Source: Bradyrhizobium_A sp052115025
Lineage (GTDB): Bacteria; Pseudomonadota; Alphaproteobacteria; Rhizobiales; Xanthobacteraceae
Reading direction: 5' to 3'
DNA length: 64,000 nt
Assembly: GCF_052115025.1 (NCBI RefSeq)
Contig: NZ_JBFRFW010000001.1
Span: 62,001 to 126,000, forward strand
Shown: in pieces, positions 1-7,682 of the stretch
Layout of the letters: each line of letters opens with the position of its first letter
Position numbering within the stretch: position 1 is the first letter of the stretch
The notes under the pieces: model-generated
Database searches by the model: none
Seen by the model: only the letters and a program-made list of their open reading frames with translations
What the model was told of the DNA's origin: nothing
Program-made: the position numbers and the translations under genes

Positions 1-1090
1 CGTGTGCGACCACCTTGCGCATCACGTTGGGCAGCGCTTCGTCCGCAAGCGTGGCGATCGGCACCCAGCGCATGCCGTCCGGCGCGCGGGTGCGCGATGG
101 CACCTCGGCCGTATAGACCGCAAGCTCGAGCGGAAAATGCGTGAACACATGATTGACCACGCCGACCTTGCGACGCCAGCGTGATGCCCCTTTCAGCGGA
201 GGCGCCTCCTTCAGGGCGACGGCATCCTCGAGCCCGGCCCGCCACTGCGAGGTCGGCACCTCGGTCATGCCGCCAAGCAGTCCCTTCGGCGAGCGGGTGC
301 GGACCAGCAGCTCATCGCCGCGCCGGACCACGAAGGCGGCGCCGCGGCGCAACTCCCCGCTCTTCTTCGGCGCCTTGCGAGGAAAACTCTCCTGATCGGC
401 ACGGGTCAATGCCAGACATCCGTCGTTCAGCGGACAGAGTGCGCATGCCGGCTTCTTGGGTGTGCAGATGGTCGCGCCGAGATCCATCAGCGCCTGGGCG
501 CTGTCGCCGGCACGGGACGGCCCGAGCAGCGTCGCCGCCAGCTCCTGGATCCGCGGCTTGGATTTGGGCAGTGCCTCCTCGACCGCAAACAGCCGCGACA
601 CCACCCGCTCGATGTTGCCGTCGACCGGCATGGTGCGGATGTCGAACGCGATCGCGGCGATCGCTGCCGCGGTGTACGGGCCGATGCCGGGCAGCGCCCG
701 TAATCCCTCCTCGCTGTCGGGAAACACCCCGCCATGGTCACGCAGCAGCGCGACCGCGCAGGCATGCAGGTTGCGGGCCCGCGAGTAGTAGCCGAGCCCC
801 GCCCACAGCCGCAGGACGTCGTCGAGGCTCGCCGCCCCAAGGTCCGCGACCGTCGGCCAGCGCGCGGTGAATTTCTCGAAATAGGGGCCGACCGCCCGCA
901 CCGTGGTCTGCTGCAGCATGATCTCGGACAGCCAGACCCGGTAGGGATCGGCGGCCTCCCCCGGCAACGCCCGCCAGGGCAGCCGGCGGCGATGGCGGTC
1001 GTACCAGGCAAGCACGGCCGCCGCCCGATCGGGGGCGCCCGCAGCCGGTTGCGGTTTCTTTCGCCGCGCCGCGGCACCTGATAAGCTCAT
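1..1090 (-). CDS. mutY: A/G-specific adenine glycosylase MutY (3' end off the window)
   Basis: MutY removes adenine mispaired with 8-oxoguanine in base-excision repair. Reading from the ATG at 1090, the N-terminal part gives WYDRHRRRLPWR, then LSEIMLQQT with the catalytic Glu, a helix-hairpin-helix LPGIGPYTAAAI, VDGN with the catalytic Asp, and an Fe-S loop whose cysteines are spaced C-x6-C-x2-C-x5-C (CTPKKPACALCPLNDGC). The C-terminal NUDIX-like 8-oxoG recognition domain follows and is still open at base 1 (last residues NVMRKVVAH), so the stop codon lies outside. It diverges from the DUF721 gene with only 6 bp between the two start codons, so their promoters must lie inside each other's coding regions or overlap. 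Confidence 0.95.
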   Translation of the reverse strand, partial: MSLSGAAARRKKPQPAAGAPDRAAAVLAWYDRHRRRLPWRALPGEAADPYRVWLSEIMLQQTTVRAVGPYFEKFTARWPTVADLGAASLDDVLRLWAGLGYYSRARNLHACAVALLRDHGGVFPDSEEGLRALPGIGPYTAAAIAAIAFDIRTMPVDGNIERVVSRLFAVEEALPKSKPRIQELAATLLGPSRAGDSAQALMDLGATICTPKKPACALCPLNDGCLALTRADQESFPRKAPKKSGELRRGAAFVVRRGDELLVRTRSPKGLLGGMTEVPTSQWRAGLEDAVALKEAPPLKGASRWRRKVGVVNHVFTHFPLELAVYTAEVPSRTRAPDGMRWVPIATLADEALPNVMRKVVAH

Positions 1091-1096
1091 GCCGTT

Positions 1097-1597
1097 ATGT
1101 ATCCGGCTCGCCCCTCGATGAACAAGCCCGGCCCCATCACCGCCAAACCCCTGTCCGTCCTCGCCGGCCGGGCCATCAACGACGTGTTCGCCAAGCAGGG
1201 CTTCGCCTCGCGCGAACTGGTGACCCGCTGGGGGGAGATCGCCGGCGTCGAGATCGCGCGCCACTCCCAGCCCCTCAAGATCCAGTGGCCGCGGCAGGTC
1301 GAAGGCCGGCCGCCGGAGCCGGCCACCCTGGTGTTGCGGGTCGAGGGGCCGATGGCGCTGGAGATCCAGCACACCTCCGACGTGATCCTGCAGCGGGTCA
1401 ACCGCTTCTTCGGCTGGAACGCGATCGGCCGGCTGGCGCTGCGCCAGGCGCCGCTGTCCCGGCCGTCCCGGCCAAAACGGCCGCCGCCCCCGGACGCCCG
1501 GGAGGTCGCGCAGGTCGCCGCCACCCTGGACGCGGTCGAGGACGAGAACCTGCGCACGGCGCTCGCCCGGCTCGGCGCCGCGATCAAGCGGAAGTGA
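1097..1597 (+). CDS. DUF721 (DciA-like) protein
   Basis: A 166-residue basic protein of the DUF721 family. In alphaproteobacteria this family lies between mutY and a dsbA gene, as here. DciA members of the family help load the replicative helicase DnaB in bacteria lacking DnaC, so a nucleic-acid or helicase role is likely but unproven here. The core runs from about residue 20 to 115 (LAGRAINDVFAKQGF, then LVTRWGEIAG, then alternating strands ending in VNRFFGWNAIGRL). A Pro/Arg-rich linker and a short helical tail follow. A second ATG at 1118 (MNKPGP) is an equally plausible start, because neither site has a strong Shine-Dalgarno sequence. Confidence 0.8.
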   Translation: MYPARPSMNKPGPITAKPLSVLAGRAINDVFAKQGFASRELVTRWGEIAGVEIARHSQPLKIQWPRQVEGRPPEPATLVLRVEGPMALEIQHTSDVILQRVNRFFGWNAIGRLALRQAPLSRPSRPKRPPPPDAREVAQVAATLDAVEDENLRTALARLGAAIKRK

Positions 1598-1708
1598 GGC
1601 CGGGCTTTCGTTCAGCATCCCGGCGCGCCATTGCCACAATTGCGGTTTCAAGCTAGCGAACACCGCGAACCGCCGATCCCGACTGACCGCCGCTCCAGGA
1701 GACGTCCC

Positions 1709-2371
1709 TTGATCCTCACGCGCCGCACCTTTTCCGCCCTCCTGTCCATGACCGGCCTCGTCGCGCTGGCCGGCCTGTCGCCGCTGCGCCTGATCGGCTC
1801 CGCCTTCGCCCAGAGCCAATCCGCCGCCGACGTCGCCAAGCCGAGCCCGCTCGGCGACATGGCGCTGGGACCGGAGAACGCCTCCGTCACCATCGTCGAG
1901 TACGCCTCGATGACCTGCCCGCACTGTGCGGCGTTCACCACCGAGGTGTTCCCCAAGCTCAAGGCCGCCTACATTGACACCGGCAAGGTGCGGTTCATCT
2001 TCCGCGAATTCCCGCTCGATCTCGTCGCGGCTGCTGGCTCGATGATGGCGCGCTGCATCGCCAAGAACGATGCGCAGAAATACTTCGCCGTGGTCGACGT
2101 GCTGTTCAAGCAGCAGACGGACTGGGTGGTGAAGAACCCGATCGAGCCGCTGAAGCGGATCGGCAAGCAGGCCGGCCTCAGCGACGAGGCCTTCAACGCC
2201 TGTCTCAAGGACCAGGCCATCCTCGACGGCATCAAGGCGACGCAGGATCACGCCACCGACAAGCTGAAGGTCAATTCGACCCCGAGCTTTTTCGTCAACG
2301 GCACCCTGGTGAAGGGCGAGACGTCGTTCGAGGGCTTCCAGAAGCTGATCGACCCGCTGCTGAAGGCCTGA
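1709..2371 (+). CDS. DsbA-family thiol:disulfide oxidoreductase, Tat-type signal
   Basis: A periplasmic thioredoxin-fold oxidoreductase of the DsbA/BdbD-like group. It carries the redox motif CPHC in YASMTCPHCAAF, a helical insertion, and the cis-Pro loop NSTPSFFVNG. The TTG at 1709 is preferred because AGGAGA sits 6 bases upstream and the product then begins LILTRRTFSALL, a twin-arginine-like signal ending near AFAQS, giving 220 aa. An in-frame ATG at 1631 would add 26 residues that look unlike a signal peptide. It follows the DUF721 gene by about 110 bp and is closed by a strong terminator. Oxidation versus isomerisation of substrates cannot be told from sequence. Confidence 0.87.
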   Translation: MILTRRTFSALLSMTGLVALAGLSPLRLIGSAFAQSQSAADVAKPSPLGDMALGPENASVTIVEYASMTCPHCAAFTTEVFPKLKAAYIDTGKVRFIFREFPLDLVAAAGSMMARCIAKNDAQKYFAVVDVLFKQQTDWVVKNPIEPLKRIGKQAGLSDEAFNACLKDQAILDGIKATQDHATDKLKVNSTPSFFVNGTLVKGETSFEGFQKLIDPLLKA

Positions 2372-2399
2372 TCGCGAATCCGAACTTCACACTAATCGC

Positions 2400-2425
2400 A
2401 GCGCGGCCCGCCGGGCCGCGCTTTT
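2400..2425 (+). terminator. Rho-independent terminator after the dsbA-like gene
   Basis: A perfect 10-bp stem (AGCGCGGCCC / GGGCCGCGCT) with a 3-base GCC loop, followed directly by TTTTGTT, starts 28 bases after the DsbA stop codon. It separates that gene from smc. Confidence 0.85.
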
Positions 2426-2438
2426 GTTATGCGGACAG

Positions 2439-2500
2439 AAGTTCCAGTGCAGGAACTTGCCGGCACCCGTACTGCAGCGCGCATGGAACACACAGGTTCC
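2439..2500. promoter_or_regulatory. Two nested GTTCC/GGAAC dyads upstream of smc
   Basis: AAGTTCC-N6-GGAACTT (2439-2458) is a perfect 7-bp-arm inverted repeat. 26 bases downstream, GGAAC-N6-GTTCC (2485-2500) uses the same half-site in the opposite arrangement with the same 6-base gap. Both lie in the roughly 310-base non-coding stretch between the terminator at 2425 and smc. They look like binding sites for a dimeric regulator, but which one is unknown. The rest of the stretch holds a single DnaA-box-like site and a small GGCTT/AAGCC hairpin near 2567-2581, and no convincing gene. Confidence 0.4.
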
Positions 2501-2554
2501 TTGCGCCGAAAGTGCTCGCCGTCACTCAAAACCTGCACTAAATAGCTGAAAATT

Positions 2555-2563
2555 TGTGGATAA
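2555..2563 (-). promoter_or_regulatory. DnaA-box-like 9-mer upstream of smc
   Basis: The minus strand reads TTATCCACA, identical to the high-affinity E. coli DnaA box, in the most AT-rich part of the dsbA-smc gap. Only one copy was noticed, so this is not an origin. It could be a regulatory DnaA site or chance. Confidence 0.35.
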
Positions 2564-2738
2564 AAGGCTTGGGAAAAGCCTCGGGATTGCACGGCCGCCG
2601 GTTGCCCTCGCCCCGCGGCCTCGTCATTGTCGGCCGATGCAAGCGGCGGTCCCCGACTCAGCTAAACTAGGGCTCAGGCACACTATCGCCTTGGCCCGGC
2701 AGGAGATTTGACCGACCTGCCAACAGAGCACAGTGTCC

Positions 2739-5700
2739 ATGAAACTCACTCGCCTTCGCCTTCACGGTTTCAAGTCTTTCGTCGAGTCGACGGATTTCCA
2801 TATCGAGCCAGGCCTCACCGGCGTGGTCGGACCGAACGGCTGCGGCAAGTCCAATCTTGTGGAAGCGCTGCGCTGGGTGATGGGCGAGACGTCGCACAAA
2901 TCGCTGCGCGCCGCCGACATGGACTCGGTGATCTTCTCCGGCTCGGGCAACCGGCCGTCGCGTAATCATGCCGAAGTGTCGATGACCATCGACAACACGC
3001 AGCGCACCGCGCCGTCGGCGATGAACGACCAGGACATTCTCGAGATCACCCGCCGCATCGAGCGCGAGGCCGGCTCCAACTACCGCATCAACGGCCGCGA
3101 CGTGCGCGCCCGCGACGTGCAGATTCTGTTCGCTGACGCCGCCACCGGCGCGCGCTCGCCCGCCCTCGTCCACCAGGGCAAGATCGGCGAGATCATCCAG
3201 GCCAAGCCCGAGCAGCGCCGCCGCGTGCTGGAAGACGCCGCCGGCGTCGCCGGCCTGCACGCCCGACGCCACGAGGCCGAGCTGCGCCTGAAGGCTGCAG
3301 AAACCAACCTCACCCGCGTCGAGGACGTGGTCGGCCAGCTCACCGGCCAGATCGACGGCCTCAAGCGCCAGGCCCGCCAGGCGATTCGCTTCCGCGAGGT
3401 CGCAGCCAAGGTGCGCAAGGCCGAGGCCATGCTGTTCCACCTGCGCTGGATGCAGGCCCACGCCGACGTCAACGAATCCGTGCATGTCCACGACATCGCG
3501 GTGCGCGAGATGGCCGAGCGCACCCGCCATCAGGCGGAAGCCGCCCGCATCCAGGCGATCCGCGCCTCCGAAATGCCGCACCTGCGCGATGCCGAAGCGC
3601 GCGCGGCTGCCGGCCTGCAGCGCCTGACCAACGCCCGCGAGCTGCTCGACCGCGAGGAAGAGCGCGCCAAGGAACGCATCACCGAGCTCGACCGTCGCGT
3701 TGCCCAGCTCACCGCCGACATCGCCCGCGAGCAGCGCCAGTCGACCGACGCCGACGTCGCGCTGGAACGCCTCGACGCCGAAGACGCGGTGCTCAAGGAA
3801 GAGATCAAGGCGCGCGTCGAGAAGCGCAGCGGCGCCGACGAGCGCGTCGCCGAAGCCGACGCAACGCTGGCCACCGCCGAGCGCGCCTTCGCCGAGCTGA
3901 CCACCGCGGTCGCCGACATCAGCGCCAAGCGCACCCAGCTCGAAGCCAACGTCCGCACCCATCAGACCCGCGTCTCCCGTTTCGAACAGGAGATCGCCGG
4001 CGTCGAGGCCGAGATCGCGCGTCTCGCCCAGGAAACCGGCGTGTTCGGCGACGTCGACGCGCTGGCCGCGGCGATCGAGACCGCGCAGCAGTCGCTTGCC
4101 GCCGCCGAGATGGCCAGCCGCGAGAGCGAGACCGCCCATGTGGTGGCGCGCCAGACGCTGGAAGCCTCGCGCTCGCCGCTGGTCGAGGCCGACAAGCGCG
4201 TCCAGCGCCTGGAGACCGAAGCGCGCACCATTTCCAAGCTGCTCGACGGCGAAACCAAGAACCTGTGGCCGCCGATCATCGACGGCGTCACCGTCACCAA
4301 GGGCTATGAGAAGGCGCTCGGCGCCGTGCTCGGCGACGATCTCGACGCGCCGGTCGATCCGTCGTCACCGATGCGCTGGACCGAGATCGGCGTGCTCGAA
4401 GGCGACCCGGCCCTGCCGGAAGGCGCAGACCCGCTCGCCGCCCATGTCAGCGCCCCGGCTGAGCTGGCGCGCCGCCTCGCCCAGATCGGCGTCGTCGCCA
4501 AGGAACGCGGCGCCGAACTCGCCAGCCAGCTCAAGACTGGCCAGCGTCTGGTGACGCTGGAAGGCGACGTCTGGCGCTGGGACGGTTTTGTCGCCACGGC
4601 ACACGCGCCGACCGGCGCGGCCCGCCGCCTCGCCCAGCGCGCCCGCCTGACCGAGATCGAGGCCGAGCTGGAGGACGCGCGCTTCGACGCCGCCGCCAAG
4701 CGCGAGGCGCTGGAGAACGCCGAGCAGGAGCTCAAGGCCGCCGCCTTCGCCGAAACCGCCGCCCGCGATGCCTGGCGCGCCGCGCAGCGCGAAACCGATG
4801 CCACGCGCGAGCGCCACGCTGCCGCCGAGCGCGAGATCAACCGCCACGCGGCGCGCAAGTCCGCGCTCGACGAGGCGCGCACCCGCCTGCAGACCGACCG
4901 CGAGGAGGCGTTCGCCTCGCTCGAATCGGCGACCATCTCGCTCGAAGAGATTCCCGTCGGCGGCGAGACCGAAGCGCGGCTGGCCGCCGTGCGCGACGAC
5001 ATGGAGGCCCATCGCCGCCTCGCCGCGCAGGTGCGCGCCGAGGCTCAGGCGCTGGCGCGCGAGGCCGAGCTCGCCGACCGCCGCGTGCAGGCGATCATCG
5101 CCGAGCGCACCGAGTGGCAGAGCCGCAAGGAAGGCGCCGGCTCGCAGATCGAGACCATCGAAACCCGCATCGCCGAGGTCAGCGCCGAGCGTCTCGAGCT
5201 CGAGAACGCCCCCGATGTGTTCGAGCAGAAGCGCCGCGCGCTGATCAGCGAGATCGAGCTGGCCGAGGCCGGGCGCCGCACCGCGGCCGACGCATTGGCC
5301 GAAGCCGAAAACATGATGTCGGAAACCGATCGCGCAGCGCGCCTGTCGCTGGAGGCGCTGTCGAGCGCCCGCGAGGGCACCGCCCGCGCCGAAGAGCGCA
5401 TGGAAGGCGCCCGCCGCCGCCTCGAGGACACCGAGCGCGAAATCCGCGACATGCTGGAGATCGAGCCGCAGGGCGTCGCGGCGATGGCCGAAATCACTCC
5501 GGAGACCGAGCTGCCGCCGGTCGCCGAGATCGAGGGCGACCTGGAGCGGCTGCGCCGCGACCGCGAGCGCCTCGGCGCCGTCAACCTGCGTGCCGAGGAA
5601 GAGCTGCGCGAGGTCGAGACCCAGCACGGCACCCTGACCACCGAACGCGACGACCTCGTCGAAGCCATCAAGCGGCTGCGCCAGGGCATCCAGAGCCTCA

Positions 5701-6203
5701 ACAAGGAGGCGCGCGAGCGCCTGCTCGGCTCGTTCGAGATCGTCAACGGTCACTTCAAGCGGCTGTTCACCGAACTGTTCGGCGGCGGCGAAGCCGCGCT
5801 GCACCTGATCGAGAGCGACGATCCGCTGGAAGCCGGCCTCGAGATCATCGCCAAGCCGCCGGGCAAGAAGCCGCAATCGCTGTCGCTGCTGTCGGGCGGC
5901 GAGCAGGCGCTGACCGCGATGGCGCTGATCTTCGCCGTGTTCCTCACCAACCCGTCGCCGATCTGCGTGCTGGACGAAGTCGACGCGCCGCTCGACGACC
6001 ACAACGTCGAGCGGTTCTGCACCCTGCTGCATGAGATGGTGAGCACCACCGAGACGCGCTTCATCATCATCACCCACAACCCGATCACCATGGCACGCAT
6101 GAACCGGCTGTTCGGCGTCACCATGGCCGAGCGCGGCGTGTCGCAGCTCGTCTCGGTCGACCTCGAAGGCGCGGTGCAGATCCTCGACAAGAACGTGGCG
6201 TAA
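2739..6203 (+). CDS. smc: Chromosome segregation ATPase SMC
   Basis: The ring-forming condensin ATPase that compacts and segregates the chromosome with ScpA and ScpB. It is 1154 aa from the ATG at 2739 (MKLTRLRLHGFKSF). A GTG two codons earlier is possible but less typical. The N-terminal head has Walker A GPNGCGKSN at residues 31-39. Two long Ala/Glu/Arg-rich coiled-coil arms flank a hinge around residues 490-650. The C-terminal head has the ABC signature LLSGGEQALTAMAL and Walker B ICVLDEVDAPLDD. The length and order are those of full-length bacterial SMC. It stands between a terminator and the Rsm22-type gene, which begins 24 bases after the stop. Confidence 0.97.
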   Translation: MKLTRLRLHGFKSFVESTDFHIEPGLTGVVGPNGCGKSNLVEALRWVMGETSHKSLRAADMDSVIFSGSGNRPSRNHAEVSMTIDNTQRTAPSAMNDQDILEITRRIEREAGSNYRINGRDVRARDVQILFADAATGARSPALVHQGKIGEIIQAKPEQRRRVLEDAAGVAGLHARRHEAELRLKAAETNLTRVEDVVGQLTGQIDGLKRQARQAIRFREVAAKVRKAEAMLFHLRWMQAHADVNESVHVHDIAVREMAERTRHQAEAARIQAIRASEMPHLRDAEARAAAGLQRLTNARELLDREEERAKERITELDRRVAQLTADIAREQRQSTDADVALERLDAEDAVLKEEIKARVEKRSGADERVAEADATLATAERAFAELTTAVADISAKRTQLEANVRTHQTRVSRFEQEIAGVEAEIARLAQETGVFGDVDALAAAIETAQQSLAAAEMASRESETAHVVARQTLEASRSPLVEADKRVQRLETEARTISKLLDGETKNLWPPIIDGVTVTKGYEKALGAVLGDDLDAPVDPSSPMRWTEIGVLEGDPALPEGADPLAAHVSAPAELARRLAQIGVVAKERGAELASQLKTGQRLVTLEGDVWRWDGFVATAHAPTGAARRLAQRARLTEIEAELEDARFDAAAKREALENAEQELKAAAFAETAARDAWRAAQRETDATRERHAAAEREINRHAARKSALDEARTRLQTDREEAFASLESATISLEEIPVGGETEARLAAVRDDMEAHRRLAAQVRAEAQALAREAELADRRVQAIIAERTEWQSRKEGAGSQIETIETRIAEVSAERLELENAPDVFEQKRRALISEIELAEAGRRTAADALAEAENMMSETDRAARLSLEALSSAREGTARAEERMEGARRRLEDTEREIRDMLEIEPQGVAAMAEITPETELPPVAEIEGDLERLRRDRERLGAVNLRAEEELREVETQHGTLTTERDDLVEAIKRLRQGIQSLNKEARERLLGSFEIVNGHFKRLFTELFGGGEAALHLIESDDPLEAGLEIIAKPPGKKPQSLSLLSGGEQALTAMALIFAVFLTNPSPICVLDEVDAPLDDHNVERFCTLLHEMVSTTETRFIIITHNPITMARMNRLFGVTMAERGVSQLVSVDLEGAVQILDKNVA

Positions 6204-6227
6204 GCGCTGCGCGGGAGGCGATGCGGC

Positions 6228-7199
6228 ATGGCGCTGCCTCCCGCTCTCACGGCCGCCCTCGACCGGCTCTCCCAGGGACGGCCGCGCAGCACCATCGCCG
6301 CGCGCGCCGCCGCGATCTCCAACGCCTATCGCAGCGGCGGCGGCTCGGCCGGGATCCGTGATGACAACGACGCGCTGGCCTACGCCTTCGCGCGCATGCC
6401 GGCGACCTACGCCGCGGTCACCGCCTGCCTGCAGCAGGTGATCGCGCGCGATCCCGAACGCCGGCCGGTTCGCCTGCTCGACGTCGGCGCGGGCCCCGGC
6501 ACCGCGACCTTTGCTGCGGCAGAGGCCTTTTCCAGCCTTGGCGATTTTTCCCTGATCGACGCCAATCCGTCCTTGCGCAAACTGGCGCTGGCACTGGCGC
6601 AGGACCTACCCGTGTTCGGCGGACTGCGCTATCGGGCCGGCGATGCCGGCAAGATGCTGACGGATGCCGAGAAAGCCGACCTCGTGATCGCAAGCTATGT
6701 GATCGGCGAGCTGACCGAACGCGAGCAGACAGACCTTGCCGACGCCCTGTGGGCACGCACGTGCGACCTGCTGCTGGTGATCGAACCCGGCACCCCCGCC
6801 GGCCACGCCCGGATCGCGGCGCTACGTCAGCGCCTGATCGCCGCCGGCGCCCATGTCGTCGCGCCCTGCCCTCACGACCTGCCTTGCCCGCTCGCGCCTC
6901 CCGACTGGTGTCATTTCGTCCAGCGCCTCGCTCGCTCGCGCGGCCACATGCAGGTCAAGGGTGTGGAGCTGCCGTTCGAGGACGAAAAGTTCAGCTATGT
7001 CGCGCTCGCGCGCACGCCACCGGCGCCCCTCGCGGCGCGGGTGCTGGCGCAGCCGCTGACCGGCAAGGTCGAGATCGCGGCCAAGCTGTGCCAGGCCGAT
7101 GGCCGGGCAGCGATCGCCAGGATCGCGCGCCGCGACAAGCCCACCTATGCGGCGGCGAAACGCTGGCGCTGGGGCGACGCGGTCGACTTCGAAACCTGA
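6228..7199 (+). CDS. Rsm22-family small ribosomal subunit methyltransferase-like protein
   Basis: A 323-residue SAM-dependent methyltransferase-fold protein of the Rsm22 family, whose mitochondrial members are needed for small-subunit assembly. The SAM motif is LLDVGAGPGTATF near residue 84, followed by an acidic strand end in FSLIDAN. A cysteine-rich segment CPHDLPCPLAPPDWCHF near residue 210 is the metal-binding block seen in the family. It starts 24 bases after smc and is probably co-transcribed with it. Whether the bacterial protein methylates rRNA or only binds an Fe-S cluster and the ribosome is not settled by sequence. Confidence 0.83.
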   Translation: MALPPALTAALDRLSQGRPRSTIAARAAAISNAYRSGGGSAGIRDDNDALAYAFARMPATYAAVTACLQQVIARDPERRPVRLLDVGAGPGTATFAAAEAFSSLGDFSLIDANPSLRKLALALAQDLPVFGGLRYRAGDAGKMLTDAEKADLVIASYVIGELTEREQTDLADALWARTCDLLLVIEPGTPAGHARIAALRQRLIAAGAHVVAPCPHDLPCPLAPPDWCHFVQRLARSRGHMQVKGVELPFEDEKFSYVALARTPPAPLAARVLAQPLTGKVEIAAKLCQADGRAAIARIARRDKPTYAAAKRWRWGDAVDFET

Positions 7200-7335
7200 C
7201 GCAGATCAAAAAGGTTGCGGCGGGTCGCTCTGGCGCATTGCCAAGCGCGGCCGAACACCTATGCTGCGCGGCGATGGCAGGGCCCATGTCCCTCCGCCAA
7301 CGCCACAGCCCGCAGCTCTGCAAAGGGAAAGACAC

Positions 7336-7632
7336 ATGTCCGTCGACGGAAACTGGAATATCACCATGAGCACGCCGATGGGCGAGCGTCAGGCCACGCT
7401 CACCCTGAAGAGTGACGGCGGTACCCTGACGGGCAATCAGTCGGCAGAGGGCAATTCGGCCGAGATCTTCGACGGCGCTGTGAACGGCAACGACGTGTCG
7501 TGGAAGCTCGACATCACCAATCCGATGCCGCTCACCCTGGCGTTCTCCGGCAAGGTCGACGGCGACTCCATCGCCGGCGAGATGGGCATCGGTCCGATGG
7601 GCAGCTTTCCGTTCAAGGGCGTGCGGGCCTGA
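7336..7632 (+). CDS. Small conserved protein of unknown function
   Basis: A 98-residue protein starting at ATG 7336 with AAAGGGA a few bases upstream. It has no signal peptide or membrane helix. It reads as alternating beta strands with regular Gly/Asn turns (GNWNITMSTPMGE, LTLKSDGGTLTGNQ, VSWKLDITNPMPL, LAFSGKVDGDSIAGEM, ending FPFKGVRA), which suggests a small antiparallel beta barrel or lipocalin-like fold. Similar short proteins with the phrase 'DGDSIAGEM' are common in rhizobia, but I know no function for them. It stands 136 bases after the Rsm22-like gene and converges on the cyclase gene. Confidence 0.7.
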   Translation: MSVDGNWNITMSTPMGERQATLTLKSDGGTLTGNQSAEGNSAEIFDGAVNGNDVSWKLDITNPMPLTLAFSGKVDGDSIAGEMGIGPMGSFPFKGVRA

Positions 7633-7682
7633 CCGACGTCACGCCCACGCTTCACAAGACATCAGGCCACCGATGACGCGCG

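Noticed and set aside
2439..2500. GTTCC/GGAAC dyads considered as a LexA (SOS) box
   Set aside because: Alphaproteobacterial LexA binds direct GTTC-N7-GTTC repeats. Here the half-sites are inverted with six-base spacing.
2667..4139. A 490-codon open frame on the minus strand inside smc
   Set aside because: It is antisense to the smc head and coiled coil, has no family likeness, and its open length follows from the high G+C codon bias of smc.
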